Shown in pieces: positions 21,971-33,017 of a DNA stretch of 64,000 nucleotides. The translations under genes were made by a program, and so were the position numbers. The stretch lies in assembly GCA_015680685.1 (NCBI GenBank), contig MNCI01009650.1, positions 403,408 through 467,407 of the forward strand, read 5' to 3'. Numbering within the stretch: the stretch's first letter is position 1; each line of letters starts with the position of its first letter. This stretch comes from Gnetum montanum. Its lineage: Eukaryota > Streptophyta > Gnetopsida > Gnetales > Gnetaceae. Under the pieces are notes generated by a model. The model worked only from the letters and a program-made list of their open reading frames with translations. It did not search any database and had not been told where the DNA came from.

Positions 21971-22470
21971 ATGGCCCCTAAAAGAAGACAACAAGAAGGA
22001 TCTCAAGGTGCAATTGAATGACCAAGGGGAGATAGAGGCCAAGGACTTCATGCAGAACATGTAGAGTAAGAGGCACAATCACTCAACATCCATCATGGAA
22101 CTCTTGTTACTGCATAATCTATCCAAGCAAAAGGTGGAGAGGTCAGGGCCCAAGCCTACGAAGAGGAATGCCAGCTATTTGTGGCATAACATGTCAAGGC
22201 CAATCAAGTGTTCCCGCAACTACTATGTTCATGGAAAGTGCCGACGCCATCAAACATTAGAACATTAGCATGGAAAGCTCATAATCCTTGGATAGAAGAG
22301 GACAAACATCAAGCACTTCTTCAATGGTATCAATCTCAAAAGCTTGATCATGCAGGACAAAGTAGAGTCACCCATAGAGGAGCCACCACTACCAGGAACC
22401 CCATGAGTTCCACAATTTTTGTCTTTTGTGTCTATGTCCAAATTTTGTTTAATTCCCCACTGTGGCATAA
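21971..22470 (+). pseudogene. E3 additional ORF remnant (shortened relative of the E0 aORF)
   Basis: Starts AAATGGCCCC at 21971 (MAPKRRQQEGSQG), similar to MVSKRGAQG at E0 287. Soon after, EAQSLNIHHGTL matches E0 EAQSFSIHEQTL. The end (SPIEEPPLPGTP, about 22370-22405) matches the E0 tail MEEPPPLGTT. The E0 version spans about 2.7 kb and this one about 0.5 kb, so the middle, including the coiled-coil part, is missing. One ambiguous base (N) precedes the start at 21966. Function unknown. Confidence 0.55.
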
Positions 22471-22576
22471 ATAAATTCCTAGTCAGTTAATAATCCCATA
22501 CCTATCCACTGTGTAATCAATTGAATTTCTTCCTCACTTTGACTTGAGGACGAGTTGTTATTCAGTCGTGGGGGTA

Positions 22577-23483
22577 TGATGAGTCATGGTCTATCAGGCC
22601 TTGTTATTGGACCCTTGTTATTTGAACCTTGATACAAGATACCAAGTCTGATAGGTCTCGATCCCTATTATCGGACCCACAATATCGTGTACGCGATATC
22701 GCGACCTGCATGCGATATCATGGTTCTAGTGTGAGCCTATAAATAAAAGGTGGCACACTTGGTTTTGGCATTAGTTTTTTAGAGTTTCTTAGAGTTTTAG
22801 GTGTTTAGTTTTTATTAGTTCTTTCTCTCAACCCTTTCCTCCCAATGCATGCCCATAGTGTGATGATTGTAATTGTATGGCATCCTTATTCGAGTGTGAC
22901 GTACTTGGACACGCACATGACCAACAATAAAGATTGAGATTACTTCATCATTGCAGCATCCACTTAGCTTAATTGTTTATTTAATTATTATTTACTACTT
23001 TCCTAGTTAGTATCTCTCTACCCTTATCTCCTAGTAATGCAGAATGAGTACGACTTAATCACGAGCATTCAAGTGTGACTACTTGGTAACCCAGCAGCGT
23101 ACTTAGGCCATGTGCTTGGTAATCCTAGTGGTAGTTGTGCACGAGGTTAAAGATGTGTACAGATGATTAAGAAATGGATGCTCATCGCACTTAGGCTAGT
23201 TTAGATTCTCTCTTACCCTCTCTCGCTTTCTTTCCTAGTTTAGTTAATATTATTTACCATCATACCCAGGAGTAGCGTTAGCATAGGAACACATCATACA
23301 CCTCACTCTAGACTAAACCATACATGATAAAGCTAATACTAGTATAGGTGGGAAGACAATGAACTGCAATCTATGAGTAACTGTCTAGATACCACAACTA
23401 GCCTATTTGTGGAGTTCAACGAAATCATGCGTGAAACACTCATATTCATATGGTTGAGTGTATGGGTACCTCGCCACTCATCA
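22577..23483 (+). mobile_element. 3' LTR of E3
   Basis: 907 bp, preceded by the polypurine tract GTGGGGGTA (22568-22576). TGATGAGTCATGG start, ACTCATCA end, TATAAATA at 22738-22745. Compared with the 5' copy it has lost short pieces within the palindrome array. Confidence 0.9.
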
Positions 23484-23488
23484 ATATT

Positions 23489-24169
23489 CAAAGGAAGATA
23501 AAAGTGATTAGATTAACTAATTTAAATTAACTAAGTAACTAGCATCTAACTAATCCTAACATAAGCATTCGGTGCCACTTTCTGTACATGTCCCGAAACC
23601 ACATATCAATTGTTGGGCAACCAAGCATTATGATACTAGGCATACCAAGCAATAACACTGTTGGGATTGCCAACCAAATACATGTTACACTTGAAAAGGT
23701 TGTACGTATGTTTGTAACCTACCTTGCTTAATTGCTTCATTAACTTAATTACTAAAAAAATTTAATAAATATTTGAAAACATTAAATGAATAAATAAAAT
23801 ATTTAATCTATCCATAATGCTACAAGGTTTATCAGAAAGCTCATCTTTATTTCCGCACAAACTATCATGCTCAAGTACAAAAATGCTCAAATAAAGATCC
23901 ATACACTCAAAGACTCTTGCTACCGACACTTGGGAGAAAAATTTGAACTTTCAAATGGAAAAACTACAAGAGCTTCATTGCAACTACAATCTCTTTTGTC
24001 ATAAATGTAGCTGGTAGGTGTGTATTTATAGCCAAAACAGGCACTGCATCGATAGGGCCTCGTCGATGCATGGTATAATGCATCAACAAGGCCTTGTTGA
24101 TGAGGCCCAATCAACAAGGCTACGTTGATGAAGTCTCATCGACGTAGCCAACCAAACTATGAATTATCA
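23489..24169 (-). mobile_element. 5' LTR of E2, outer segment (right of E3)
   Basis: Resumes CAAAGGAAGATAAAAGTGAT as in 8735 of the partner LTR and ends GAATTATCA before CTAGT (24170-24174). A minus-strand TATA box (plus TATTTATA, 24023-24030) is the probable E2 promoter. A run of TTGATG/CATCAA inverted motifs lies at 24050-24145. Confidence 0.85.
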
Positions 24170-24174
24170 CTAGT

Positions 24175-25110
24175 GAAACTGAAAATGAACCAATAACATC
24201 CTATAAGCAGGTCATGATTGATGAATCTACCCCTACAAATGCATGATTTAGGAAGATGAGTGACATCATGAACAACTCTAGTAACCCAAAAGGAAACACA
24301 TACATCCCTCCTAGTAAATGAAACCATAATAATACATCTCAACAACAACAACAAAAAACCTTAAACATCATTATAAATCCATAATTATTCTAACAAAAAC
24401 CAACCTGAGCCCAAGAGTGAGATGAAAACCATGTATGAAAAGGGTCAAGGCCAACATATCCATGTATGAACTTTTACAATTTAAGGAAGCAAAAAAAGTT
24501 ATACATGGATTAATCAACAAATCTAGAGATAAAGGTAAGACCCATATAAGTGAAAAATAGGTTTATTTCATAGATGGTGCTAGAATCCTTGACACATCCA
24601 TTCTTTACCAACAGGCTAAGAAAGGCCAACCTAATTTGCTAACTACTTTAGTTATACAAGAAAAGAATGTTCATAATTGTCTAATGGATTTAGGAGATAT
24701 TGTAAATGTAATGCCTCTTCAAGTATGTAAAAATTTAGGAGCCCAAATGATTTCCCAAACCTAAAGTATTATTCAACTTGATGGATCGAATGTCTGTGTA
24801 GTAGGATCACTTAAAGATATTCAGATTCACCTAAAGCAATATCCTAATTTTTCATGTCACATAGATATCTTAGTAGTCGATATGAAACCTACTTATGACA
24901 TGTTGCTTTCATGTACCTTTGGTGCCCAATTGGAGGTTTCTTAAGATCTGATTTCTTAGAACCGCTTCCAATTAAAGGAGGATTTTATTATGTTATAATT
25001 CCTAGAGAACCTTTTCATCATCATGTCATCTCAAGTCTTGACAAATCTCATGATCAAAGTGAATACTTTTTGGGAATCATGATCTTAACTTTGGTGAATA
25101 CAAGCTAAAT
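24175..25110 (+). pseudogene. E1 retropepsin-like protease remnant
   Basis: E1 coding resumes after E2. Near 24682-24717 the trace reads LMDLGDIVNVMP, a retropepsin active-site loop with Asp kept and Leu in place of Thr/Ser. IQLDGSNV and DILVVDMKPTYDMLL follow, matching the Ty3 protease fold order. Stops interrupt it at 24764 and 24940. Open stretch 24911-25108 is a partly shifted continuation. Confidence 0.65.
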
Positions 25111-25199
25111 GAAAATTTAGATGCAATGAATGACTCAATTCTTATCAAGGAAGTTTCACTAAATGCTATTACTAGGGAATTTCAAATAGATAATGAAAT

Positions 25200-25815
25200 T
25201 GAAGTACTACAACATAAAGATTGATAAGGATTAGTAGAATCTTCCAACAAGAATCTTCTAGATGGATTCAAAGGATGATTAATGACAATCCAAAATCTTG
25301 GCATGAAAAAGTAAAATGAGTTGTATGGGTATATCAAATTTGTTATAAGGAATCTCTTAAGACCATCCCTTATGAACTAGTCTATGGCTAAAAACCTATA
25401 TTATCCATCAACTTGTAAATCCCTACTCATGAGTTTTTCCTAGATTACCAAAATCCTTATGAAAGTCTCATTACTAGAACTTATGATCTTTGGGATGTTG
25501 AAATTAAATGTTTAAGGGTAGTGGAAAACCTGTCAAATCATCAAACCATTATGCAAAAATGGTTTGATAAAGAGTTTATCACTAAATCATTTCAAATAGG
25601 TGATCTAATCTTAAAAAGAGATAGAGATTCTAGCCAAAAAGGTCCTCAAACTATGTTTTCAGCAATGTGGTTAGGACCATACCAAGTTGTAGAGGTTGTA
25701 GCCCCTAATGTTTACAAGATAGCTGGTCTTCAAGGCAACAAATTCACTAGAAACTTTAATGCATTCCATAAACATTTCTATACTAGTGTTCAGCATGGAG
25801 ACCTAGTAGATTAGT
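25200..25815 (+). pseudogene. E1 integrase C-terminal remnant
   Basis: Trace begins around an SWHEKVKxVVWVYQICYK segment (integrase catalytic-core end), then TIPYELVYG, then the open stretch 25521-25814: FQIGDLILKRDRDSSQKG, MWLGPYQVVEVVAPNVYKI and a final RNFNAFHKHFYTS. This matches the C-terminal domain of Tat-lineage integrases. The catalytic triad, RT and RNase H are absent between 25110 and 25200, indicating an internal deletion. Confidence 0.75.
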
Positions 25816-26766
25816 AATTTAATGAATTATAGTTATAAATAAATAAATGCATACATACATACATACATATATCCATATAGGTTTCATTAGATGTCATACA
25901 TAGTTGAATAAAATGCATTTCATCTTATTATATTTATATCATATTTTATTGTAGTATCATGCACAACATAGAGCTTTAGGCCCATATCCATATAGGTACA
26001 TGCCTTAGAAGTAAATGTAATAGATGTTTGGATTCAAGACTTAGTATTTTCTTAAGGGAACTCTATAGATTATGGGAATCTATGTAATTATTTCTTTCTT
26101 TGTTAACTAAATTTAAAAAATGAATTCCTTAAGGCTAAGTCATAAGAATCATATCTTATTAAGTTACCTATTACCTATATGCTGTTTTATGATACTACCT
26201 TTGAGGTTGACTTGATGCCATGGCATTATCCTTTGGATTGCATTTGTTTAAAATGACATGTATAATTTTGAGTTATTTCCATAGTTTGATAATCCATTCC
26301 ATTTTGTGATAAGATAAATCAATGTGAGGAATTCGTGATGCGCTAGAAAGTATTTGAGCTAGCATCCCATTGTTGTAATGCAAAGTTCATTCTTTCTCAT
26401 GCTCAACCATGATTCGTAGGGACTACTCTTTAAGTTCATAAAGATGATACATAGCTAGAGTTCCTCCCTTTCCTTCAATAAAATAATAATAGTTGGTTCG
26501 ATTCTTTTAACTAAAACCACCAAGGATCTCATGATTAAATTTGTTGACGTATCTATTGAAGAGCTACAAGATAGTACCTTGGTCTATTTATGTCCCTTAG
26601 CCTTGAATTAACTTCTTTAGGTATATTTCTAAAGGTATATAATGTCAGGTTTCATTTTATCTAAAATAGTCATGATTATTATCTACTAATATATATATTT
26701 AGTATAAAAGAATTTTTTTTTGGTGAAAGTCTTGATTTTTTCTTTGTTGATTTGGTTGGGGCTTGA
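25816..26766 (+). other. E1 3' noncoding region
   Basis: No supported ORF. A (CATA)n microsatellite lies at about 25848-25870. The expected polypurine tract before the LTR at 26767 is only weakly visible (GGTTGGGGCTTGA). Confidence 0.55.
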
Positions 26767-28652
26767 TGTTGACTCAACATTACCCATGAATGGGGCCTTA
26801 TCGTTAACTTAAAAACTTAATTAGCCATTAATAGAACAATAATCAAATTGAGAATTCAAATTGAAAGTAGTGTTCCCATAAACCTAAGACAACTTCTGCT
26901 ATCAATTAGACAACACTAGTGCTTTTGTAGTACACTAGTGTTGCTCACCATCATGCTCATTGCCCCCTGTTGCATTGCTTTGTACCTCACCTACTTATGA
27001 TCTTGAAACCCTCTCCCACTCAAGGCCAAGACATAGTACAAGCACCTTGACTGCTGATCTTTTCTACTCTTCCACCACAATACAACATTTTTTCTATTTA
27101 CTACCACATGTCATTTTGTACTTTCATTGCCAAATTAACCCTTTTGTAAAGGTACTAGTGCCACCAAAACCCTCTTCTACCATCACAACCTACTCATGTG
27201 TGTCTTACTAATGTCACTCCAACTCCAATGTTGTGTGTTGTTAGACCTTTGCTAATGTATGTCACTACTCTTAGCCTTTGCACCATCATGCTATTGAAAC
27301 CCTTTCACTACCATTGTCCCTTACCATATTTGACCTTCCAACATCTTGTTTTGGAGACACATACATCATGTTTAGTACCTGCACCTCTTGCCATTCTTGT
27401 GCCTCAGGCACCATGATCTACATAGTAGAAAACCTTGTCGACCTCCTTGCCTTTCCATCCCATCATCCACATCCATATGCTACCCACCACAGCAAACCCT
27501 ACACTACTAGAACTCTGTTAAATCCCCACGGGTTTTGCTATGGCTTTTCTGGCCACTTAATTCACCCTCAAATCATGCATCACCGTGAGCACTTTACTGC
27601 TCTACTAATCCCTTTGCTACCTACTGCAACTTCTATACCCATGCCATTTCCTTGTGCCCTTTCACTATCATGCTCATCACCATCCTATAGCGTGCCCATT
27701 CTCCTTACAAGTCTTTGTCATTCTCTACACCAACATAGCCATCTTTCTACCAGCATTTGCTACTTTTAAGTTTTGTTTCTTTTTTTTAAAAAATAAAATA
27801 TATAATAATAATAATAATAACCATGGTATATAAGTAAATATGGATATGTTTTGTTTACTAACTTCATGTTTACTCTCAGTTGTTTTTATAATTTATTGAT
27901 TGATTTACTCAGTTAATTTTATAATTTGATTATTAACTTACTCTCAGCTATTGATTGATAGGAAAATATGAAGAAAAATAAGGAGTAGGATAAGAATGTA
28001 AGGGCTATAAAAGTCCATACACATAGATGAAGAGGATCATCATAATAGAGAAGAAAGAAAAGTCTCTTGGCTTCTCTCTTTTGCTTTCCATATCTTGCTT
28101 CTTCTTTCCTTCTCCCTTTCCTTCTCTTGTTTCATCCCACCATCTCATCATCCCATGCCCCTTTTCCCTTTCAATATTAGTGTTGTTGCTACTACATGCA
28201 ACTCATTACTTGGTGCTAGCATTGTTACCTACAATTATTTACTATTTAATGATTGTTTCTATTATTGCTATTAGTCATTATAGGATGGTGTTTTTGATTG
28301 CAAGTTGTCGATACCACTTGTTATAGTTGCTATGTACTACTGCCATGGCTACTTGCAACCATTAATGAATTTGCTAAGTTCTCTCTTTTCTCTTCTTCTT
28401 GTTATTTTCCTTTTAAATATTATGATCTTTCAAAATTATTTTATCTTCAATATTTCTATTTGAAAGTAATTTAATATTTTTAGATTTAGTGATTTTATTT
28501 AAATTATTAGTCATGGTTCTCTTCCACTAGAGACTACTCCCAGGCTAGCCATGGCCATAAGCAAGGTGCCTTAAGCAATAGCCTTGTAAAATTAAGCACT
28601 TAAGGGTGTTATGCATTAGTGTGCCTTTACGGCCCAAATTTTCACATCAACA
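26767..28652 (+). mobile_element. 3' LTR of E1
   Basis: 1886 bp, TGTTGACTC...CATCAACA, aligning end to end with 5222-7094. TATA box CTATAAAAG at 28005-28013; (AAT)n at about 27803-27825. Followed by CATTT (28653-28657), the right target duplication. Confidence 0.9.
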
Positions 28653-28657
28653 CATTT

Positions 28658-30928
28658 CTCCTTTCATTGGGAACCTCTCTTATTTGAGAGACCTAAAATT
28701 ATCAAATAATTATTTAAATGGATCCATCTTGCCATCTTTGGAATGATTTCTAGGCTTATTAGGCTTGACCTCAACAATAATATTTTAGATGGTGTTATTC
28801 CACAAGAGCTTTGCAAAATCTCCACTATGCGAGCACTTGATCTCTCATCTAATGACCTCCTAGGATCCATACCTTCATTTCAAGTCCTTTCTTCTTTGCA
28901 TCTTTCATTTAATCAATTGCAAGGATCCAGTCTTGCCTCCTTTGGAATGCTTTCTAAGCTTGTTAGGCTTGACCTTAGACATAATAATTTGAATGGTGTT
29001 ATTCCATGAGAGATTGGCAAAATCTCCTCTATGTGAATACTTGATCTCTCATATAATACCCTCTCAAGAGCCCTTCCTTTGTTTCTGAACTTGTGATTCC
29101 TTTCTTCTTTGAATCTTTCATCTAATTATTATTTGAATGGATCTATTCCTACCTCCTTTGGAATGATTTCTAAGCTTATTAGGCTTGATCTTAGCCATAA
29201 TGATTTGAGTGGTGTTATTCTTCTAGAGATTGGCAAAATCTCCTCCATGCAAATTGTTGATCTCTTAGAAAATGCCCTCTTATGAGCCATTCTTATATTT
29301 CAAAACCTATCATCCCTTTCTTTCCTAGATCTTTCTTATAATCATCCACATGGCATCATCCCTTCTAAGGTAGGATCATTGTATTCAACATGTTATTTAG
29401 ATATTTCTAGGAATAGGATGAGTGACAACATACCTCACAAACTACCTAAGTTATTATTACAGTTGCATAATTGTCTATTTGACCTTTATAACAATTCTTT
29501 CAATGGAACCCTCTCATTGTGGTTGTTTTCCATCAAAAAAATTTGTGAGGTTGGATTTATCTTATAATGATTTTGAAGGATCAGTACCTTGCGCTAAGAA
29601 TATGGTCAATGAACAACTATTTTTAGATGGAAATCCAAGGATTCATTTCCATTGTGCATTAGAAAAAGAAAGGATTTTCATCCTGGGCATTGTATTAGGA
29701 GGGCTTGCAGTATGGTGTCTCTTAGTGTTTTTATGGTTGCACATCTTCTATAAATGGAAATAAATTCAAAGTAGGAAATCCTTATCCTAGGTAGGTCCAA
29801 AATTTAGTAAAGTGTCTGAGCAAGAACTGGTTATTGCAATAGATAACTTTAGCCAACATAATTTGGTAGGCATTAAAGGCTTTTTGCATGTTTACTATGG
29901 AATTCTTCCTTGTTTAGAATGTGTGGCAGTCAAGGTGTTCTATGGCTTAGAGTTGGAGGATGATGATGAACAATGAACTACTATTGAGACAAAATTTTTG
30001 AGAGAATGTCACACTTTGGGGTAGATCAGACACTGAAATTTGGTCAAGATAATCACTACATGTTGTGCAGAGAATATAAGAGCTCTCATTTTGCAGTTCA
30101 TGCCCAATGGGAATCTCCATCAGTTGCTTCGTCTACCATCACACTCTAGGTAGCTTATGTCACTAAGCCTTAGAGTCAGAAAACTGCTCATTAAAGATGT
30201 TACTAGTGCTCTTTCTTACCTACATAATGACTGCTATCTTGCTCTAATACATTATGATATGAAATCCCACAATGTTCTTTTGAACAAGGATATGACTACT
30301 TGTCTCTTTGATTTTGACATGGTAAGAATTATGGAGACTTCAAGCATGGTAGCTTCTCTTAGATTAAAAGGCTCCATTGGGTACATTGCTCCTACTAAGT
30401 TTTTAGTATTTACACATTTTACCTTTGTTGATGAGAAATCCTAATAATTGAGGACATGGTTTATTTCAATGATGCTTTCTTTGCTAAGTTAGCAAAATGA
30501 TGTTTTAATAAAATGAAAATGTAGAATATGGGATAAGGGTGGATCCTTGGAGTAGATGACATGTGTGTAGTTTTGATGTGATGGTGTTAGAAGTGTTGAC
30601 ATGAACCAAACCCACAGATGTGGAGATATTGGAGGAGTAGAGGATTTCTAAGTGGGTTTCCATGACATTAATGGAATGCATAGGGCATTGGTATCCTCTC
30701 ATCTATGATAGAGACAAACAATATGAGATGTTAGCTTTAAGCATTGCACATATCTTACTTTTGGAACAACTACTCAAGGTGGGTGTGTGGTGTTGCTGCC
30801 AAGAATCCCATGTAAGGTCCACCATGGGAGAAGTGGAGGGACTTTTGTGCAAGCTATATATGGAAGTGATAGTTGAGGAACATAATGGCTCAGTACCAAC
30901 TATGGAGGAGCCACTCCATTGTTTCTAG
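28658..30928 (+). pseudogene. LRR-RLK pseudogene G1, 3' segment (LRRs, transmembrane, degenerate kinase)
   Basis: Continues the exon broken at 5221: SPFIGNLSYLRDL matches G2 SSFIGNLSYLRQL. About eight LRRs follow with alternating GxIP and GVIP units, broken by a one-base loss near 28738 and stops at 29010 and later. A transmembrane helix (ILGIVLGGLAVWCLLVFLWL) lies at about 29680-29745. The kinase trace has VAVKVF (ATP-binding Lys), HYDMKSHNVLL where HRDLKxxNVLL is expected, FDFDMV in place of the DFG loop, and GYIAPT in place of the APE motif. The C-lobe tail reads GVWCCCQESHVRSTMGEVEG and ends at 30928. Both frame damage and motif loss show it is dead; originally a membrane receptor Ser/Thr kinase related to plant LRR-RLK subfamilies XI/XII. 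Confidence 0.85.
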
Positions 30929-31019
30929 TGTTATACTCTAGTTCTAAGGTACTGGCATCTCAATTTGATTTGTAATTACTACCTATCCCTTAGAGACTTT
31001 ACTTCTAGAAGGGGGTTGT
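30929..31019 (+). other. Former 3' UTR of G1
   Basis: Noncoding sequence between the kinase stop and the first LTR of element A. Matched by 51905-51981 in the duplicated junction. Confidence 0.5.
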
Positions 31020-31483
31020 TGTAGGATACTTAAAATTATGAGCTAGGAACATCACCACAACTATAAGGTTCTTGTGTGAGTGTGGCTTGGCTCATGATTA
31101 AAGGTTCTTATGGGATCATCTTTTTAAAACATTTCATATTTGACTAGCTTCAATCTTGAGGTCCTTATGGAAGCCAAATTCATTTTGTAAGGGTTGTTTA
31201 CATTGCATTGTTCTGACTTGAAATTGGTAGGTGCCTTTACAACAAAAGAAACTAAGTTTAATATAACATACCCTTTCCACCTTAATGACTCATCTAAGCA
31301 GGCATTAATAAAAACCAAACACTAATAAGCATTACCCTAAATTGAGCTATTTAGTCATCTTGACTTATGAACATTATACTTTAAAAATATTATTTAAAAA
31401 TAATAAAGTTTATTATGTATAAGACACTGATTAATATAAGGCTCACTCTTAGTTGGATTTTAGGTTTAAACCTACTTATCTCA
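31020..31483 (-). mobile_element. Putative 3' LTR of element A
   Basis: TGTAGGATACTT...TTATCTCA (464 bp). On the minus strand it is preceded by a purine-rich tract (AAGGGAGAAGGAAAAA within 31484-31515), as expected of a polypurine tract. The same unit and tract recur at 51982-52450. Confidence 0.6.
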
Positions 31484-31559
31484 AGGTAGGGGGATTTTTC
31501 CTTCTCCCTTGCATTCCAGATATGATGCTACCGAATTCTTTATAGTCCCAACTAACAAT

Positions 31560-32830
31560 AGAAAGTTGTAGACTAGAAGTACCTTTCTATTAGTTTATTC
31601 AATGACATAAGAGTCTTGTTGAGGGTATCTTTAAGACCTAAGACTTCTAAAGGAATTTTGTTATGTAATTCATTTGTAGTGAGATAAGTTGTGTTACTTA
31701 GCTCTATTAGTTCATCTTCTTCAGGTTCCTCAATTTGGTGTTGATGATATAACTGAAGAATTTTTTAATTGACTAGGAATGTAGTTGAGGAATCATAAAT
31801 AGGTGATATTAAGAAACTTTCATTTGCTTGGGATTGGACAAATAAATAAGGGCCTTTCCATCTAGTTGTTAATTTCCTTGGAAATTTATGTAATCCCATG
31901 TTATAAAGAAGGACTCTATCACCTATTGAAAAAAAAATGTAAGGAGATTTTTATCATGTAGGATTTTCATTTTTTTACAATCTTTTGTTTATCAAGAGCA
32001 TGAAGTCACATTTCATCAAGTTCATGAAGTTGGTTGAGTTAAGAAATTTGGTTCATGTCTTTATCAAAGTTGAGTTATTGGGCTAATCTAAGAGATTGAT
32101 ATTTCAGTTCAACTGGTAATAGACATAATTTACCAAAAACTAATTGATAGGGTGAATATCCTAAACTTGGTTTATAAGTAATTCTATAAGCCCAAAGTGC
32201 ATCTTGCAATTTTTTACACCAATCCTTCCCTTTATCACATATAGTTTTCATTAAGTTATTCAAGATATTTCTCTTAACATTCTCTACTTGGCCATTTTTT
32301 TAAGGATGATAGGCAATAGCTATCTTATGTTGGATACCGCAAGAGTTAAGGAACTTTTCTATAATTTTATTGACAAAATGGGTTTCTTAGTCATTAATGA
32401 TTGCCCATAGAGTTCTAAAATGTGTTAAAATATTTTCTCTAAGAAATGCTACAGCTACCTTAACATCATTTGTTGGAGTGGCTTTTACTTCTACCCATTT
32501 GATGACATAATCTATATAAGCCAAAATGTATTGACATTCATTAGATGGTGGGAATGGTCCTAGGAAATCTATACCCCATACATCAAATGATTCTATAATC
32601 AAAGTTGGTTATAAGGGTATTTCATGTCTCCTTGTGATGGCCCCCATTCGTTGACATTTATCACATTCTGGCACATACTTATGTGCATATTTAAAGATTG
32701 AGGGCCAATAAATCCACTTTGTGAAATTTTAATTGCAATAAGTGGCCACCTCCTAAGTTATCATGGCATAGATGTAGAATTTCTTATTGTTCATTCTCAG
32801 CTACACATTGCCTTGTTATATTATCCTTAT
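31560..32830 (-). pseudogene. Element A integrase remnant
   Basis: Core DVWGIDFLGPFPPSNECQYI with IDYVIKWVEVKA (open 32387-32602) keeps the first catalytic Asp. The catalytic-core end GYSPYQLVFGKLCLLP (open 32075-32263) is followed by a WKGPYLFVQ C-terminal trace near 31850. The upstream zinc-finger part (32640-32800) is interrupted. Homologous to 52640-53762. Confidence 0.8.
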
Positions 32831-33017
32831 AGATTTGATAAAGATGTGGACTACTCCAAATGTATCTAGATATGATGCATAGGAAACATTTTTTTTCTTT
32901 CTTAGTCCAATTGGTGGGGGTTTTCATAGTGACTAGATAATAGGCTATATCTATAAACCAAGGATCCTTCCTTGTGGAAAAGAGTTGTTCATTAGGAAAT
33001 TCATCATGAAAGTATCC

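Larger units (their letters stand above)
18085..23483 (+). mobile_element. Pol-less LTR retrotransposon E3, nested in the E2 5' LTR
   Basis: LTRs TGATGAGTCATG...CCACTCATCA at 18085 (3' part lost in a gap) and 22577-23483. Flanks are GTATT (18080-18084) and ATATT (23484-23488), a 5-bp duplication with one difference. The undisturbed site is visible in E2's other LTR near 8731. Content is Gag (19538-20703), a T-rich noncoding stretch, a stem-loop motif and a short aORF remnant. No protease, RT or integrase is found, and the post-Gag sequence joins directly to the T-rich region that follows integrase in E5. It is best read as a non-autonomous deletion derivative mobilised by relatives such as E2 or E5. 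Confidence 0.85.
8500..24169 (-). mobile_element. Ty3 (Tat/Athila-type) LTR retrotransposon E2, nested in E1
   Basis: A minus-strand element with 5' LTR on the right (17864-24169, itself split by E3) and 3' LTR on the left (8500-10173), flanked by CTAGT. Reading the minus strand the order is LTR, primer site, gag (from 17707), protease, RT, RNase H, integrase, long 3' noncoding region, LTR. Its own length without E3 is about 10.3 kb. Related element E5 (34746-44731) shows the same domain order and many matching motifs. Every domain carries stops or shifts, and the protease aspartate is lost, so it is inactive. Confidence 0.9.
5222..28652 (+). mobile_element. Ty3 (Tat-like) LTR retrotransposon E1, outermost of a nest, inserted in G1
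   Basis: Bounded by direct LTRs at 5222-7094 and 26767-28652 (TGTTGA...TCAACA) and a perfect CATTT duplication. E1's own sequence is about 7.8 kb; the other 15.7 kb is E2 (8500-24169), which itself holds E3. The internal region keeps a Gag trace (7268 on), a retropepsin trace and an integrase C-terminus whose ending (RNFNAFHKHFY) resembles the RTWNAMHLKKYY-type ending of Tat-lineage integrases. No RT or RNase H is visible between protease and integrase, so most of pol has been deleted. LTRs differ at many positions and there are many stops, so the insertion is old. Confidence 0.9.

Noticed and set aside
29815-30928. Functional kinase gene
   Set aside because: HRD, DFG and APE motifs are all altered and there are several stops and shifts.
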